In this document: positions 1 to 11,135 of the stretch, in pieces | Layout: every line of letters starts with the position of its first letter | How positions within the stretch are numbered: position 1 is the stretch's first letter | NCBI RefSeq assembly: GCF_024586455.1 | Contig: NC_065923.1 | Location: 43,656,264-43,720,263, forward strand | Direction of reading: 5' to 3' | Length of the DNA stretch: 64,000 nt | From: Bactrocera neohumeralis | Lineage: Eukaryota > Arthropoda > Insecta > Diptera > Tephritidae | Notes under the pieces: model-generated | Database searches by the model: none | What the model was told of the DNA's origin: nothing | What the model saw: only the letters and a program-made list of their open reading frames with translations | Position numbers and translations under genes: made by a program

Positions 1-2505
1 CACCATATAGCAGGACGGGAATTATGAGTGACTTATAGAGTTTGGTTTTTGTTTGTCGAGAGAGGACTTTGCTTCTCAATTGCCTACTCAGTCCGAAGTA
101 GCACCTGTTGGCAAGAGTTATCCTGCGTTGGATTTCTAGGCTGACATTGTTGGTGGTGTTTACGCTGGTTCCAAGATAGACGAAATTATCTACGACTTCA
201 AAGTTATGACTGTCAACAGTGACGTGAGTGCCAAGTCGCGAATGCGACGACTGTTTGTTTGATGACAGGAGATATTTCGTCTTGCCCTCGTTCACTGCCA
301 GACCCATTTTCTGTGCTTCCTTGTCCAGCCTGGAGAAAGCAGAACTAACGGCGCGGGTGTTGAGGCCGATGATATCAATATCATCGGCATACGCCAACAG
401 CTGTACACTCTTATAGAAGATGGTACCTTCTCTATTTAGTTCTGCGGCTCGAACTATTTTCTCCAAAAGCAGGTTGAAAAAGTCGCACGATAGGGAATCG
501 CCTTGTCTGAAACCTCGTTTGGTATCGAACGGCTCGGAGAGGTCCTTCCCGATCCTGACGGAGCTTTTGGTGTTACTCAACGTCAGTTTACACAGCCGTA
601 TTAGTTTTGCGGGGATACCAAATTCAGACATCGCGGCATAAAGGCAGCTCCTTTTCGTGCTGTCGAAAGCAGCTTTGAAATCGACGAAGAGGTGGTGTGT
701 GTCGATTCTCCTTTCACGGGTCTTTTTCAAGATTTGGCGCATGGTGAATATCTGGTCGGTTGTTGATTTGCCAGGTCTGAAGCCACACTGATAAGGTCAA
801 TCAGTTTGTTGACGGTGGGCTTTAATCTTTCACACAATACGCTCGATAGAACCTTATATGCGATGTTGAGGAGGCTAATCCCACGGTAGTTGGCGCAGAT
901 TGTGGGGTCTCCTTTTTTATGGATTGGGCATAGCACACTTAAATTCCAATCGTTGGGCATGCTTTCGTCCGACCATATTTTACAAAGAAGCTGATGCATG
1001 CACCTTATCAGTTCTTCGCCGCCGTGTTTGAATAGCTCGGCCGGCAATCCGTCGGCCCCTGCCGCTTTGTTGTTCTTCAGGCGGGCAATTGCTATTCGAA
1101 CTTCTTCATGGTCGGGTAATGGAACGTCTGCTCCATCGTCATCGATTGGGGAATCGGGTTCTCCTTCTCCTGGTGTTGTGCGTTCACTGCTATTCAGCAG
1201 GCTGGAGAAGTGTTCCCTCCATAATTTAAGTATGCTCTGGGCATCAGTGACTAGATCACCTTTGGGGGTTCTACAGGAATACGCTCCGGTCTTGAAACCT
1301 TCCGTAAGCCGCCGCATTTTTTCGTAGAATTTTCGAGCATTACCCCTGTCGGCCAGCTTATCAAGCTCTTCGTACTCACGCATTTCAGCCTCTTTCTTCT
1401 TCTGTCTACAAATGCGTCTCGCTTCCCTCTTCAACTCTCGGTATCTATCCCATCCCGCACGTGTAGTGGTCGATCGTAACGTTGCGAGGTAGGCAGCCTG
1501 TTTTCTCTCCGCTGCGACACGGCACTCCTCGTCGTACCAGCTGTTCTTTTGCACTTTCCGAAAACCAATGGTTTCGGTTGCAGCTGTACGTAAGGAGTTT
1601 GAAATGCCGTCCCACAGTTCCCTTATACCGAGTTGTTGACGAGTGCTCTCAGAGAGCAGGAGTGCAAGCCGAGTAGAAAATCGTTCGGCTGTCTGTTGTG
1701 ATTGCAGCTTCTCGACGTCGAACCTTCCTTGTGTTTGGTGGCGCGCGTTTTTTGCTGCACAGAGGCGGGTGCGAATCTTAGCTGCAACAAGATAGTGGTC
1801 CGAGTCGATGTTAGGACCTCGGAGCGCACGCACATCTAAAACACTGGAGACGTGTCTTCCGTCTATCACAACATGATCGATCTGGTTGGTAGTTTTTCGA
1901 TCCGGAGACAGCCAGGTAGCTTGATGAATCTTCTTATGCTGGAATCTAGTACTACAGATAACCATATTTCGGGCCCCGGCGAAGTCAATCAGCCTCAACC
2001 CATTTGGGGATGTTTCGTCGTGGAGGCTGAATTTACCGACCGTAGTGCCAAATATACCTTCTTTGCCCACCCTGGCGTTAAAGTCGCCAAGCACGATTTT
2101 GACATCGTGGCGGGGGCAGCTCTCATAAGCGCGCTCCAAGCGCTCATAGAAGGCATCTTTGGTCACATCGTCCTTCTCTTCCGTCGGGGCGTGGGCGCAA
2201 ATCAGCGATATGTTGAAGAACCTCGCTTTGATGCGGATTGTGGCTAGACGTTCATTCACCGCAGTGAATGATAGTACTCGGCGACGGAGTCTCTCTCCCA
2301 CCACGAATCCTACACCAAACTTGCGCTCCTTTATATGGCCACTGTAGTAAATGTCACAAGGACCTACTCGTCTCTGTCCTTGTCCCGTCCATCGCATTTC
2401 TTGGACGGCGGTGATGTCAGCCTTTGTCTTTACGAGGACATCAACCAGCTGGGCAGCGGCACCTTCCCAATTAAGGGACCGGGCATTCCAGGTGCATGCC
2501 CTCAA
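1..2505 (-). pseudogene. RTE-like endonuclease/reverse transcriptase polyprotein, one frameshift, 3' part off window
   Basis: The first frame (2505-727) carries an APE-type endonuclease of about 250 residues: Asn7 in the TWNARS motif, Glu36 in VQEMRW, Asp141/Asn143 in GDFNAR, and a terminal SDHYLV motif. These match the catalytic residues known for exonuclease III-like nickases that prime reverse transcription at the target. A basic linker follows (about 300-400), then RT motifs with HKKGD and NYRGISLL. Near 798 a missing C shifts the frame; the last ~26 residues of the 592-residue frame are out-of-frame. RT continues in another frame with no further stop seen, including GFRQGDSLSC and the YADD active site encoded at 380-391. 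The start is the first Met before the nuclease motif; a start slightly upstream is possible. Confidence 0.85.
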
Positions 2506-2815
2506 TTCGTAGTCCTTATTTCGTCGTCATCAAAAGGGGGGTCTCTCATCCGAGGCTGGTTGTAGCTCTTCACTGGGGGTGTTTTTTACGTGGCGGGTCC
2601 CACACCCAGCGCACAACCCTTGTAGGGAATGTTTCGCCTTCTCACTTTATCGAACGGATGTTCTTAGGCTACCCAGAGGATACTTGGTCAAAGACCGGAA
2701 GTAGTTTTTGAGCCATGTGTAAAAGAATCGTTTCTGGCCACTCCCAAGTGAATGGCGATCAGAGAACTTTCCTCACTTGCGTGAACTTCTACACATGACT
2801 CCATCCTCCAAATAG
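2506..2815 (-). promoter_or_regulatory. RTE R1 leader (5' UTR, likely internal promoter region)
   Basis: This non-coding part of copy R1 precedes its first Met. About 2630-2815 matches the fragment at 30438-30600 in opposite orientation, sharing GAGTCATGTGTAGAA, ACTTCCGGTCTTTGA and TATCCTCTGGGTAGCC. Non-LTR elements generally carry their promoter in this region; no core promoter motif was identified here. Confidence 0.5.
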
Positions 2816-3539
2816 ATAATAAGAAAAATTAGAAAACCGTTAGGCGGAGGACCTTCCCGTTACAATTAAAAACTCATATTTGGAGAGGCTTTCTTAGAGG
2901 TGTCTAGAAACCTATTTTTGCGAGTACCAATTGAAAAAAAAAAAATTTGAATCACCCTAATATACATATATATAAATATTTACTTAAGTATTTTATATGA
3001 ATAGTTTTAATTATATTGTGCAACTTTGTCCTTTAAATAACTTTAAGTTGATAATTTTTTACTAGCATTTCTTTTTCCAATTTGTGGTCTTTCTTATTTT
3101 TGCTATCGGGTGTGTTACGAAGTTACCTGGAATTCTTAAACTGTCAAAAGCAATAGCTGTCGTTGATCTAGATCAACCAACATTTTTAATTTGCTTGGTG
3201 ACGTGGAATGAAAAAGAGAGCTATCACGAAAGCCAAGCACGACACTCTGTGACAAAGATTAGCCAGTGATGTTAATTCAGTGGGTGTAGTAAGTTCTTAT
3301 ATGGTTTACGTAAGCTTCCGAGTAAGTGATCAGGATTACAAATCGAATTGAACACTAAGGTTTTTGTGTTTTTTTATAGTAGGGGGAAGCATCGAAAGCC
3401 GTAGTGCAGGATTTCAATCCAATTTCACCAATTAAGTAATACTTCCTGGGAGGGAAAGGATATTTAAGTATTCTCGCATTCGTATCGTTAAATTATAGGC
3501 CGTAAATCTACCACCGAGTGTGGGTTTTAGTTGTTCATT
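2816..3539. other. Unassigned AT-rich spacer
   Basis: AT-rich with an A-run near 2936 and short TATA-rich stretches. Only a short open frame is present (3084-3269), with no recognisable family. I see nothing else. Confidence 0.5.
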
Positions 3540-4075
3540 TGTTTTTGAAAAGCGAGGGCAATAAAATAATACACGTTCATAGCCTCCTATATACTCCGTA
3601 TACATCGGACAGTTCAGACTAATGTCATTGTGGAATCTTCTAAAGCACTAATGCCCACTAAGGTCAGATGGAAATCCAGGTCTACATGTCGTCTGTCTAT
3701 CCCCGAGTGGGTCTAGCGCCCTTTGGATGTGGTGAGTCACCGCTGCTGCAAAATTTGTGCTCTTGTTCCTCTGATATGTCCTTAATGATGCTGTTTTAGG
3801 CCCTGATAACTGATATAAACGCTCGAGTTCATCTCCCTGAATGCTAATGAGTGGCGTACTGGCTAATAATTCAGCAGCGTCGGTTGATATAGTTCGGAAA
3901 GCACTTAACACTCGAATTGCAAAAAGCCTATGCACTGCAATTATTTGTTGAGCATACGCTTCTATATCGAGTCCCTTTTGGTGAGCTCTAATCGTTTTTC
4001 TACCTTTCTGATTATGTTGAGTTAAACTTCTGTTTTGTGCTATGGCAGTCCCAAACTCAAAGAAGGGAACCATTG
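3540..4075 (-). pseudogene. C-terminal fragment of an R1/LOA-type non-LTR retrotransposon
   Basis: The minus frame from 4073 is open for 141 codons, stops at 3648-3650 (TAG), and continues in the same frame to about 3545. Its middle contains LFAIRVLSAFRTISTDAA, the conserved segment after the RT domain in R1/LOA/Jockey-type elements. Past the stop it reads CFRRFHNDISLNCPMYTEY and then ERVLFYCPRF, the C-terminal zinc-knuckle region of the form CPxC...H-V-F-F-x-CPRF; one Cys is now Tyr and the His is Arg. No RT or endonuclease part is recognisable beside it, so this is a short relic. It is unrelated to the RTE family elsewhere in the window. Confidence 0.7.
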
Positions 4076-6949
4076 GCGTAGATCATTTTAGCTCTCGTTA
4101 CATTTATTTTTTGGTCGTCTAATTGTTTGGCCATTCAAGGTTTGGTGCTAACGGGTTCCTATTTCTGGACCTATTTAAAAATTTCTTGGTTCCATTTTTG
4201 TCATACTTGGGCCATATTTGTTTTGTTAACTGGCATGATTATATAGAAAAAACTCACGAACGAAATATATCACAAGCATTAAATCTCAAAGTTGCCATAG
4301 TACACCAAGGTCGAATAGAACTTAATGTAAAAATTGGGCAGTAGGTACGTAACCGCTTACTTTTAGATGAAATTCTTTACCAAGGAACCCTTTTACCAAG
4401 ATCAATGTGAATACGACTAAAATCTGATAAGCACCGCGACCAGTACCATATATCCAAATTTTAAATGCTATCTGATTGTTTCACTGCAAACTGTTTAAAT
4501 CAAGCACGTAAAAGAACATCGGGACTAGATTTTCCAGAAATAATGACCTCAATATAACAATTTTTTACCCATTAGTAGCTGAAATTAGACTATATTTAAT
4601 GCCCTCCAAACTGAATATGCGGACCTCAGACATCAATTTAAATCTCATATCCTTTGTATAATAATTCGATTCTCTAGTTAGCAGTTTTTTATTTGACAAT
4701 TTATTTTTACGAAATTTGGCATAGATCATATTCACACAAATAACTAATGAATCGTTTTTTAATAAGAACATAATAATTTTTGATATACTATACGTTTAAA
4801 AGCTATTACGAAGTATATTCATGTATTGTCTGGCATTACTTTTATCCTTTTTCATTAAAGCAATTTGTTAGCAAACGTAAACCATTTTGTTTATCATTAT
4901 TCTGAGATGTCAAATATGTAAAGAAATTTTTCGATGTTATTTTACTGTCACCTAATAAAAATTACCGAATTTTTATGATTTTTTGGGGTTACTGTCAACC
5001 GCCTTATTTCACAATCGGAGAAAGTCAGCCAACTAGTGAATTTAGCTTTAGATATGCTAGGACTGATTTGCCGTAACACTTACTCAACCATTACTCATTA
5101 TCTACGGGATATTCTAATTTCAGGAAGATATGATCGCTAAAACCACGAAGTTAAATTTTTTCATTGCTCAAAGGAGTTTTCCTAAGAACATGTTTATCTG
5201 TTTCACCACTCTTACGAGTGTATCCAGAGTCAGAATTAAAGACACAGTTTATAAAAATTCCTTGGTGTATTCGTAATCTGCGCTTCGGGGAATATCTAAA
5301 ATAGATGAATGGCATTAAATGAGCAAGCTTTTTTTAGACAAAAGCTGCCACATTCAATTGTATAGAAATCTTAAACCCCAATATGGACTGGAACTAGTCG
5401 GTATTATATTTAGGAACAGAGGTCTTATTCGATAAGTAAAATATTTCTGGATTTACGCATAAAGAAAGACTAAGAATTTTTAATTCCACAATTAGACTCA
5501 ATGTGATTGTATTTAGAGATGTATTTTTTTTATCTATTTTATTTAAGATATATATGTATTATACTTTTTTCACACTCTGTACACACTTTTATGTTTATTG
5601 TCAATAAAACCCACATTTATGTAACAGAAAAGCTTATGCGAACTTAATGTCATTAAAGTTTCCACCAATTTAGCGCTACGGTCGTTAAACATAAACACTT
5701 GCATAACAATATACTTACAAAGCTAACCACTTGGAACTTCTCTCTTTAGTATCATTCTGCTTGTCACTAGGAGTAAAAGTTCCTGTATAGATCTCTGATT
5801 ATTTAAACCTTCTGACATTTATTGGACAATTGCTCTTGGGATATTTTAGACAATTTCCGTGCCAGTATGAATTGCTTAATTAAAACGTCCAAAAATTAAC
5901 CAACCCACAATGATGGTTAAGTATTGTTCTGGAGAATTTACTATACCACAAACTGTTAACAACAATATCGCCTGTGGCGGTAAAACTTTATTATAATTTG
6001 ACTAGCTTTTCTTAGCTTATTGGGAGATAGATATGTAAATTAGGCGCTTAAACTTATCTAACGAGCTTCTAGCTTTACCTATTATATCTTCGAATATGGC
6101 TTTTGCATTTTTATGGAACTCGGACTTCATTTTTTTGAAGATAATGGAAATTAGCAAATAAACAATTTAGGTAAACAACAGTGAAATTTATTCATACTGC
6201 TCACTGTGCCAAAGGACCAAGAAATTCTATAAAGCACATAAAGTAAATACATTATTAATGTAAGTGCCTCTAAGGCAACGGAAAAAGCTCATTTTCAATA
6301 TATTAATTATATTCAAAAAGAAACGAAGGCTAAGCTTTTGGCTAACAGAACATTTCACTTGCAATTTTCAAGGACATATTTTCAGATATCGGCAAACCTT
6401 TATACTCGTATTAAGGGGAGTGTTAGGGTTTAAGGTAAAAAAATACATTTTTGGCAACTAAATGTCTTAAATATGGATTGAGTAATATTATGCGGACATT
6501 TTGTACATTATTAAGCACACTTTCGACATTATAGGGAATTTTTTTCATGCAGAAATATTGCAGCATAAGCCGGTAACAGAGTTTCCCCCCGAAAGTCTGG
6601 AGAAAAAAGCACTTTGCGTCGTTCACCATAACTCGGTTGCAAATTATCCGAACTAAGAAAAACTAGTCAAATTATAATAAAATCTTCCCGCATCGTTCTT
6701 TGACATTTTTTTTTTAATTGTTGGCGATCATTTAAAGTGAAAACTCTTATTTTACGCCATTTTGTGGGTGGAACACACATTTAATGTAAAAAAAAATAAT
6801 AAATGATGGGGGGAGGTATTTTATAAGTAAAAAATTTGTACAAAGTTACAAAGAGGTATTTAAGTAAATTTTGATTTGAAATTGTTCTCTGATTACCAAG
6901 ATAATAAGAATATAAGTAATAAATACAACTAGATGTTTGAAAACCCTGA
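4076..6949. other. Long AT-rich spacer without recognisable genes
   Basis: Nearly 2.9 kb. Open frames of 60-75 codons (4123-4344, 4565-4771, 6264-6461, 6423-6629) show low-complexity composition and no motif. No element termini or RNA gene were recognised. Confidence 0.5.
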
Positions 6950-7055
6950 TATTATTTAAGGTTTGAAAATTACACTCTCTCAATTCCGCCGTTAAATGAA
7001 GCCCCATAAAGTGCCATATCTAAGTATCTCGAGTGTACTTGACGAATTGAATTTC
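6950..7055 (-). repeat. Family A repeat, short fragment
   Basis: CGCCGTTAAATGAAGCCC and AAAGTGCCATATCTAAG match, in reverse, the interior of family A around 59480-59530 (GATATGGCACTTTATAAG). Too short to place ends. Confidence 0.4.
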
Positions 7056-7554
7056 CCTTATCAAAATTTTGGAGCTGTGACGTCTGAAATATTGAATTAA
7101 TTGTTCATCAATCGATTAACGCGTAAAAAATTATAACTTTCGTGCTTTTAGTAGATCTATCAGGGGTCAAAGTTCTGTCTGATTTGTCTATGCTATATTG
7201 TTTACCATCAGATGCAATATCGATTTTAATGTCGATTCATTGATTGTTTCACGATAATCAGCCCAAGTAAAAAACATATAGAGAAGCCAAAATTTTATTG
7301 TCGAAATGTAACAAAGATGTTATATGTTTTTTTGAGCATGGACGTTCAAGTTAGAAGCGATCATATCGATGATTTCGTCATCCAAGAATATCCGAAACAG
7401 TTCAGAACAGTTTTTCGCAGCTGAAAAGAAAAATATTAGAAATGAAGTATTTTTTTACGATGGCGAATCATCAAATGTTCACAGATTTTCAATTTATATT
7501 CGTTAATGCTTGGGTAGGACAAGTTTTCGCTCTAATTTATATATTTATTTAAGA

Positions 7555-8185
7555 CACAAAGATACACTGTTATGAGTAAAAGACGCATAAGAGGGATAAC
7601 TCACATATATCGGCCATATATGTGGTCACCCGGAAAGTTCGAAAATCTTTATATTAAGCATATGGGGCTAAGGTAAGTACTGGCCCGATTCTACCTATAA
7701 AGACATACCTTTTTAGGGAAAGGTTATCCCTTATTTCAGTTATGTATATCACTCGTTAACCGACATTTTCGACCAAAAGTCAACTATAGGTACTGTGGTC
7801 TAAATATTCGGTACCTAGAGGTTTGAACAGTTTTTATTGGATTTAAACAATTTATGGTCATAAGGTGCCAAACATTAAAGGCATTATTCGTGCAAAGTTG
7901 TAATAATTGCTTCTTGATTTGTGTACTGGAAACTGAACGAAGTGGAATTTAAAATTGTGCTATATGGGAAATAAGCGCGGTTGTTGTCCGATTTCGTCCA
8001 TTTTCGCATATTCGCAATGTAACATAAATACGTACAAAATTTTGTCAAAATTGGTTGGTCGGGGTCCTGACATATGGGATTTCACCAAAAAGTGGGCGGT
8101 ACCAAGCCCGTCGTCCAGTTTTCACACCGGCTCCCATAAAGCCTACTAATACCGCCTCGAAGGTAAAATTTAATTTCAGCATGAT
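7555..8185 (+). repeat. Family A dispersed repeat, internal fragment
   Basis: Shares, in order, several blocks with the complete copy at 42424-43624: ACACAAAGATACACTGTTA, the CGGTACCTAGAG / TTTGAACAGTTTT block, TTGATTTGTGTACTGGAAA, and ATGGGATTTCACCAAAAAG followed by the GGCGGTACCA / CACCGGCTC segment. Both ends are missing. The frames at 7955-8291 are shadows within the repeat. Confidence 0.75.
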
Positions 8186-8929
8186 CCGTCCTCGTCAGTG
8201 GACCAGAAAAGTCTTGTTCAGTCTAATCAAAATTTACCTCAATTTCTTTTTCATCATCTATTTGCTCCTTATTGTCAACGCATTAAAATAAATATTGCTC
8301 GTGTTGTCTTTAAAAATATCGTTTCTTATTCATTTTTTACTTTTAACGCATTGATCTATGATAATTTATCCTCTAATTTTTGTGAACGTATTTTCATAGC
8401 GAACAGAAAAATAATTTACGTTTTATAATTTTTAGTGAACGATTGAAAATTTGTCTGAAAAAAATTTATCTATGTACATATACCACTGCTTGTGTCGGTA
8501 TGTATTTAGGAGGTTTGATATACGGAAGGCGTAAAAGCCTAAGAATATACCTTCCGAACAAAACAAATAGTATTTTTTGACAATTAGCGTCGCGTATACG
8601 GAACAGAGGAAGGACATTGATTAAATGACGTTGCTCAAATAATTGGTGAAAATATTACCAAAAAAAGTGGACACAATGTAACATTTAAGTTTGGCTACGC
8701 GTTTTACTTCATCACTCTCCCCATTTTCAAGCAAGAACATTTGCTTCTACTCCTTTCAATTTTTACATAAGCTCATTCGCCTGTCTTCACTTTTGTTCCT
8801 AGATTAAAAGTAAGTTCTCCTTTGGGTGTGCTCACCAGGATTCGCTATATTACTGTCAGTAAATCAGCAATTGAAATACCTGCAGTATTATTTTCAGAAT
8901 CCAATGTGGTTTAACGTGGGTATCTGCCT
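8186..8929. other. Unassigned AT-rich spacer
   Basis: No element, RNA or coding signal recognised. It leads into the GC-rich block that starts near 8930. Confidence 0.4.
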
Positions 8930-9560
8930 AAGGAGGCTCAAGTCCACGGTGTTTTCTATTACTAGAAGCACACAGATCAAAACAATGCGTTGATCAGCGC
9001 CCCAAAGCATGAGTGCGTGCACCCGCATCATACTTCGGAGAACCAAAGCATGAGTGCTGGCATATACACTTACACTTTGGTTCCAAATTGAAAGGGTGGG
9101 ACTCCATTTCCACCTTGGTCAGACTCTGGGTCCAGCACCCGGCCGCAGTGCGACTCCACATTGGACAAGCTAGCCAAGCTTGCGCTTAAGCTACTGCCAG
9201 TCGAGCCCCTGAAAATTCCTAGGAATCCCTAAGAACCCGGCTGTATGAGTGTTAATGTCGCTTGAAACTCTAGTATTTGTTATATAATTGCAAACCCATT
9301 TGAAGAATATAATATCATTTCGAGCTATTATTATAGCACTTTTCCGACTTAGACCATGCTGACATTTAAAACAGACCTGTACTTGCCAGACGTTGTGCAT
9401 TTGGCTTTTAGTCGCCTCTTACGACAGGCATGCCTTGCCGCGGGAATATTCGGCCCCCTGAGGGGGTTCCCCCTTTCCCCGCAGGGGGAGAGTATTATTT
9501 TCAGTAGCTACCCGAGAATATTTGCAGCATTACCCTTATTTGGCAAGGGATTGCAGTAGC
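8930..9560. repeat. GC-rich, probably transposon-derived block with hairpins
   Basis: Clearly richer in G+C than the neighbouring sequence. It contains a twice-used CCAAAGCATGAGTGC motif (about 9002 and 9043), then TCGCCTCTTACGACAGGCA (about 9412) followed by a C/G-run cluster. CCCCC TGA GGGGG at 9454-9466 can form a hairpin, and a second C-run pairs with GCAGGGGG near 9481. I associate the TCGCCTCTTACGACA core with dispersed insect repeats, but cannot name the family and no retroelement protein is readable. The frame at 9356-9559 has no family features. Confidence 0.35.
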
Positions 9561-9639
9561 AGGGGCACCGTTGGTAAAAAAATGTCGCCGCTTTCTAATA
9601 AGCTATCTATCTTAATTCCATATACATTGCTTTAAAAAA

Positions 9640-10197
9640 AAAATAAGTTATCAAATTGTTTATTATTCACAATGTCCATAACTACGTCTTGCTAGTTGAC
9701 CCATTAAACAAACATTAATTTTGAGGAAAATTATTCCAAATGTTATAGATGCAGTTCTTCAAATCAACCAGGTTTTAGGGTTTCTCCTCAGTTATACGCA
9801 TCTTAAGGATTGCCCAAGCATTTTCCATTGGTGACAAGTCAGGGCTTTGAGGAGGCGACTTCAATACACTCACATTTTCATTTAGCAGATAATGTGATAA
9901 TTTTTGTAGTATGAATAGGCCCGTTAGTCGGTGAACCAATTAGTCGGTGAACCTCGGGGATGGGGTGCTCCTTTAAAATATTTATATAAACTACAACAGT
10001 AACTTTTCCTTCCAGGATTACAATATTGCCAGGGCCATTCGCAGATAAGCATCCCCAAACCATTTAAGCCCTTTTCCACCGACTTAACTGTGGGTAGAGT
10101 GCACTTGTATAATAGTTCTTGTTCGAGTGAGTGCCAAATTTAAACCATACCGTTGGAATAACAAAGTCTAATCCTTGATTCATCAGTCCACAGCACT
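9640..10197 (-). pseudogene. Tc1-like transposase relic, catalytic region
   Basis: Read leftwards from 10195, the minus strand gives VLWTDES (first catalytic Asp), then VWGCLSANGPGNIVILEG, a degraded stretch where the second Asp motif should be, and finally PPQSPDLSPMENAWAILK with the C-terminal Glu of a DD34E triad. The parts lie in different frames with several stops, so it is dead. The N-terminal DNA-binding region is missing. A splice-acceptor-like tract ending in AG at 10196-10197 immediately precedes VLWTDES. Neither terminal inverted repeat was found. It is a different lineage from the Tc1-like element at 54020. Confidence 0.85.
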
Positions 10198-10624
10198 GAA
10201 GCAAGAAAAAACAATTTTAAAACAGTCACAGAGGCTAAGAGAAATCACAAACAGAAATCTAAATAGCACTTCAAAATATCCTGAAAAGTTCCTATTTGCT
10301 TTAATTACTATATGAGCATTGTAAATGTATTGGATAAGAACTATGCGCTGAGTTAGTTAAGTTAGCTTAAAATGCTTTTATATATTACACATATCTTTTG
10401 AGCCTACCAATGGCTAGTCCCACCGAAGGTGGTAAATCGCGACTTTTTAAATCTTTTCAAATCACAGCTGTACGAGCCTCATTACTGCTATTTTAAATGG
10501 GGTGCTACATTGCGTATACGTAACATTTTGCATAAGCATGCACAAATAAATTTTAGCCAATAAAAAAAACATCCGTAATAATCCTATGCTATAAATAATA
10601 AATAATTCCTTACAATTGTATCTA
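10198..10624. other. Unassigned spacer upstream of the Tc1 relic
   Basis: If the acceptor at 10196 is real, part of this is intron and the missing exon should lie here. I did not find the transposase N-terminus. Confidence 0.35.
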
Positions 10625-11135
10625 TTTTAATACTCTTGCAACCTGTTGCTTCAGAGCATAATAGTTTTGTGCACCTAACGGTTGTACGTATCACCTAAAA
10701 CTAATTGAGATAGACACAGGGTTATATATGTATGTATATAAATTATCAGAATGACGAGAAAAGTGGATATCCGGGTTTCTTACTACAAAGGACTATACGG
10801 GATCGTAAATGGGCATAATTGGCCCACTGTAACCCCCACAAAACGCCATTAACCAAAAACGTATAAGGTGCCATAACCACAGACTTATTTAAGATAACAA
10901 ACCCTTATTTGGCACAGGAGATTGCAGTAGCAAGGTGCACCTTTGTACTTGTCTTCTACACTGCTAAAGCTACAATAACCAGATTCGATAACTGCAATCT
11001 TATAAGAACTTCTACCGACAGTGTGAAAATGAACGAAATTGGAAGATAACCACATTCATTCCCTATATAACGATACTGTTAAAAACTACTAAAAGAAGAT
11101 TTCAAATAAAACTAATATTCTAGCAACTTTCACGC
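10625..11135 (-). repeat. Family A dispersed repeat, inverted fragment with one end
   Basis: Starts with TACTCTTGCAACCTGTTGC, the inverted subterminal repeat of family A, followed by GTACGTATCACCTAAAACTA, the block next to the right end of the 42424-43624 copy. Then come GGTGCCATAACC and ATAACGATACTGTTAAAAAC, matching its interior in reverse. The left end is not found. Confidence 0.65.

Larger units (their letters stand above)
1..2815 (-). mobile_element. RTE-like non-LTR retrotransposon, nearly intact copy (R1), cut by window start
   Basis: This is the best preserved copy of the dominant family. Reading leftwards it has a leader (about 2815-2506), an endonuclease, a linker and a reverse transcriptase that runs off the left edge. 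The 5' boundary is inferred from the match between its leader and the isolated fragment at 30438-30600. The missing 3' end can be read from the copies at 34658 and 61541: a C-terminal region, a stop, about 20 bp of UTR and AAG repeats. APE endonuclease plus RT, no evident RNase H and a tiny 3' UTR ending in a short repeat fit the RTE/BovB-type clade. The only clear defect is a one-base deletion near 798. Confidence 0.88.

Noticed and set aside
998..2711. Several plus-strand open frames of 60-131 codons (for example 1852-2247)
   Set aside because: They lie antisense to the RTE R1 coding region, whose minus-strand reading has clear domains; they are shadows.
3084..3269. 61-codon frame next to the non-LTR fragment
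   Set aside because: Opposite strand to the retroelement fragment and without any family feature.
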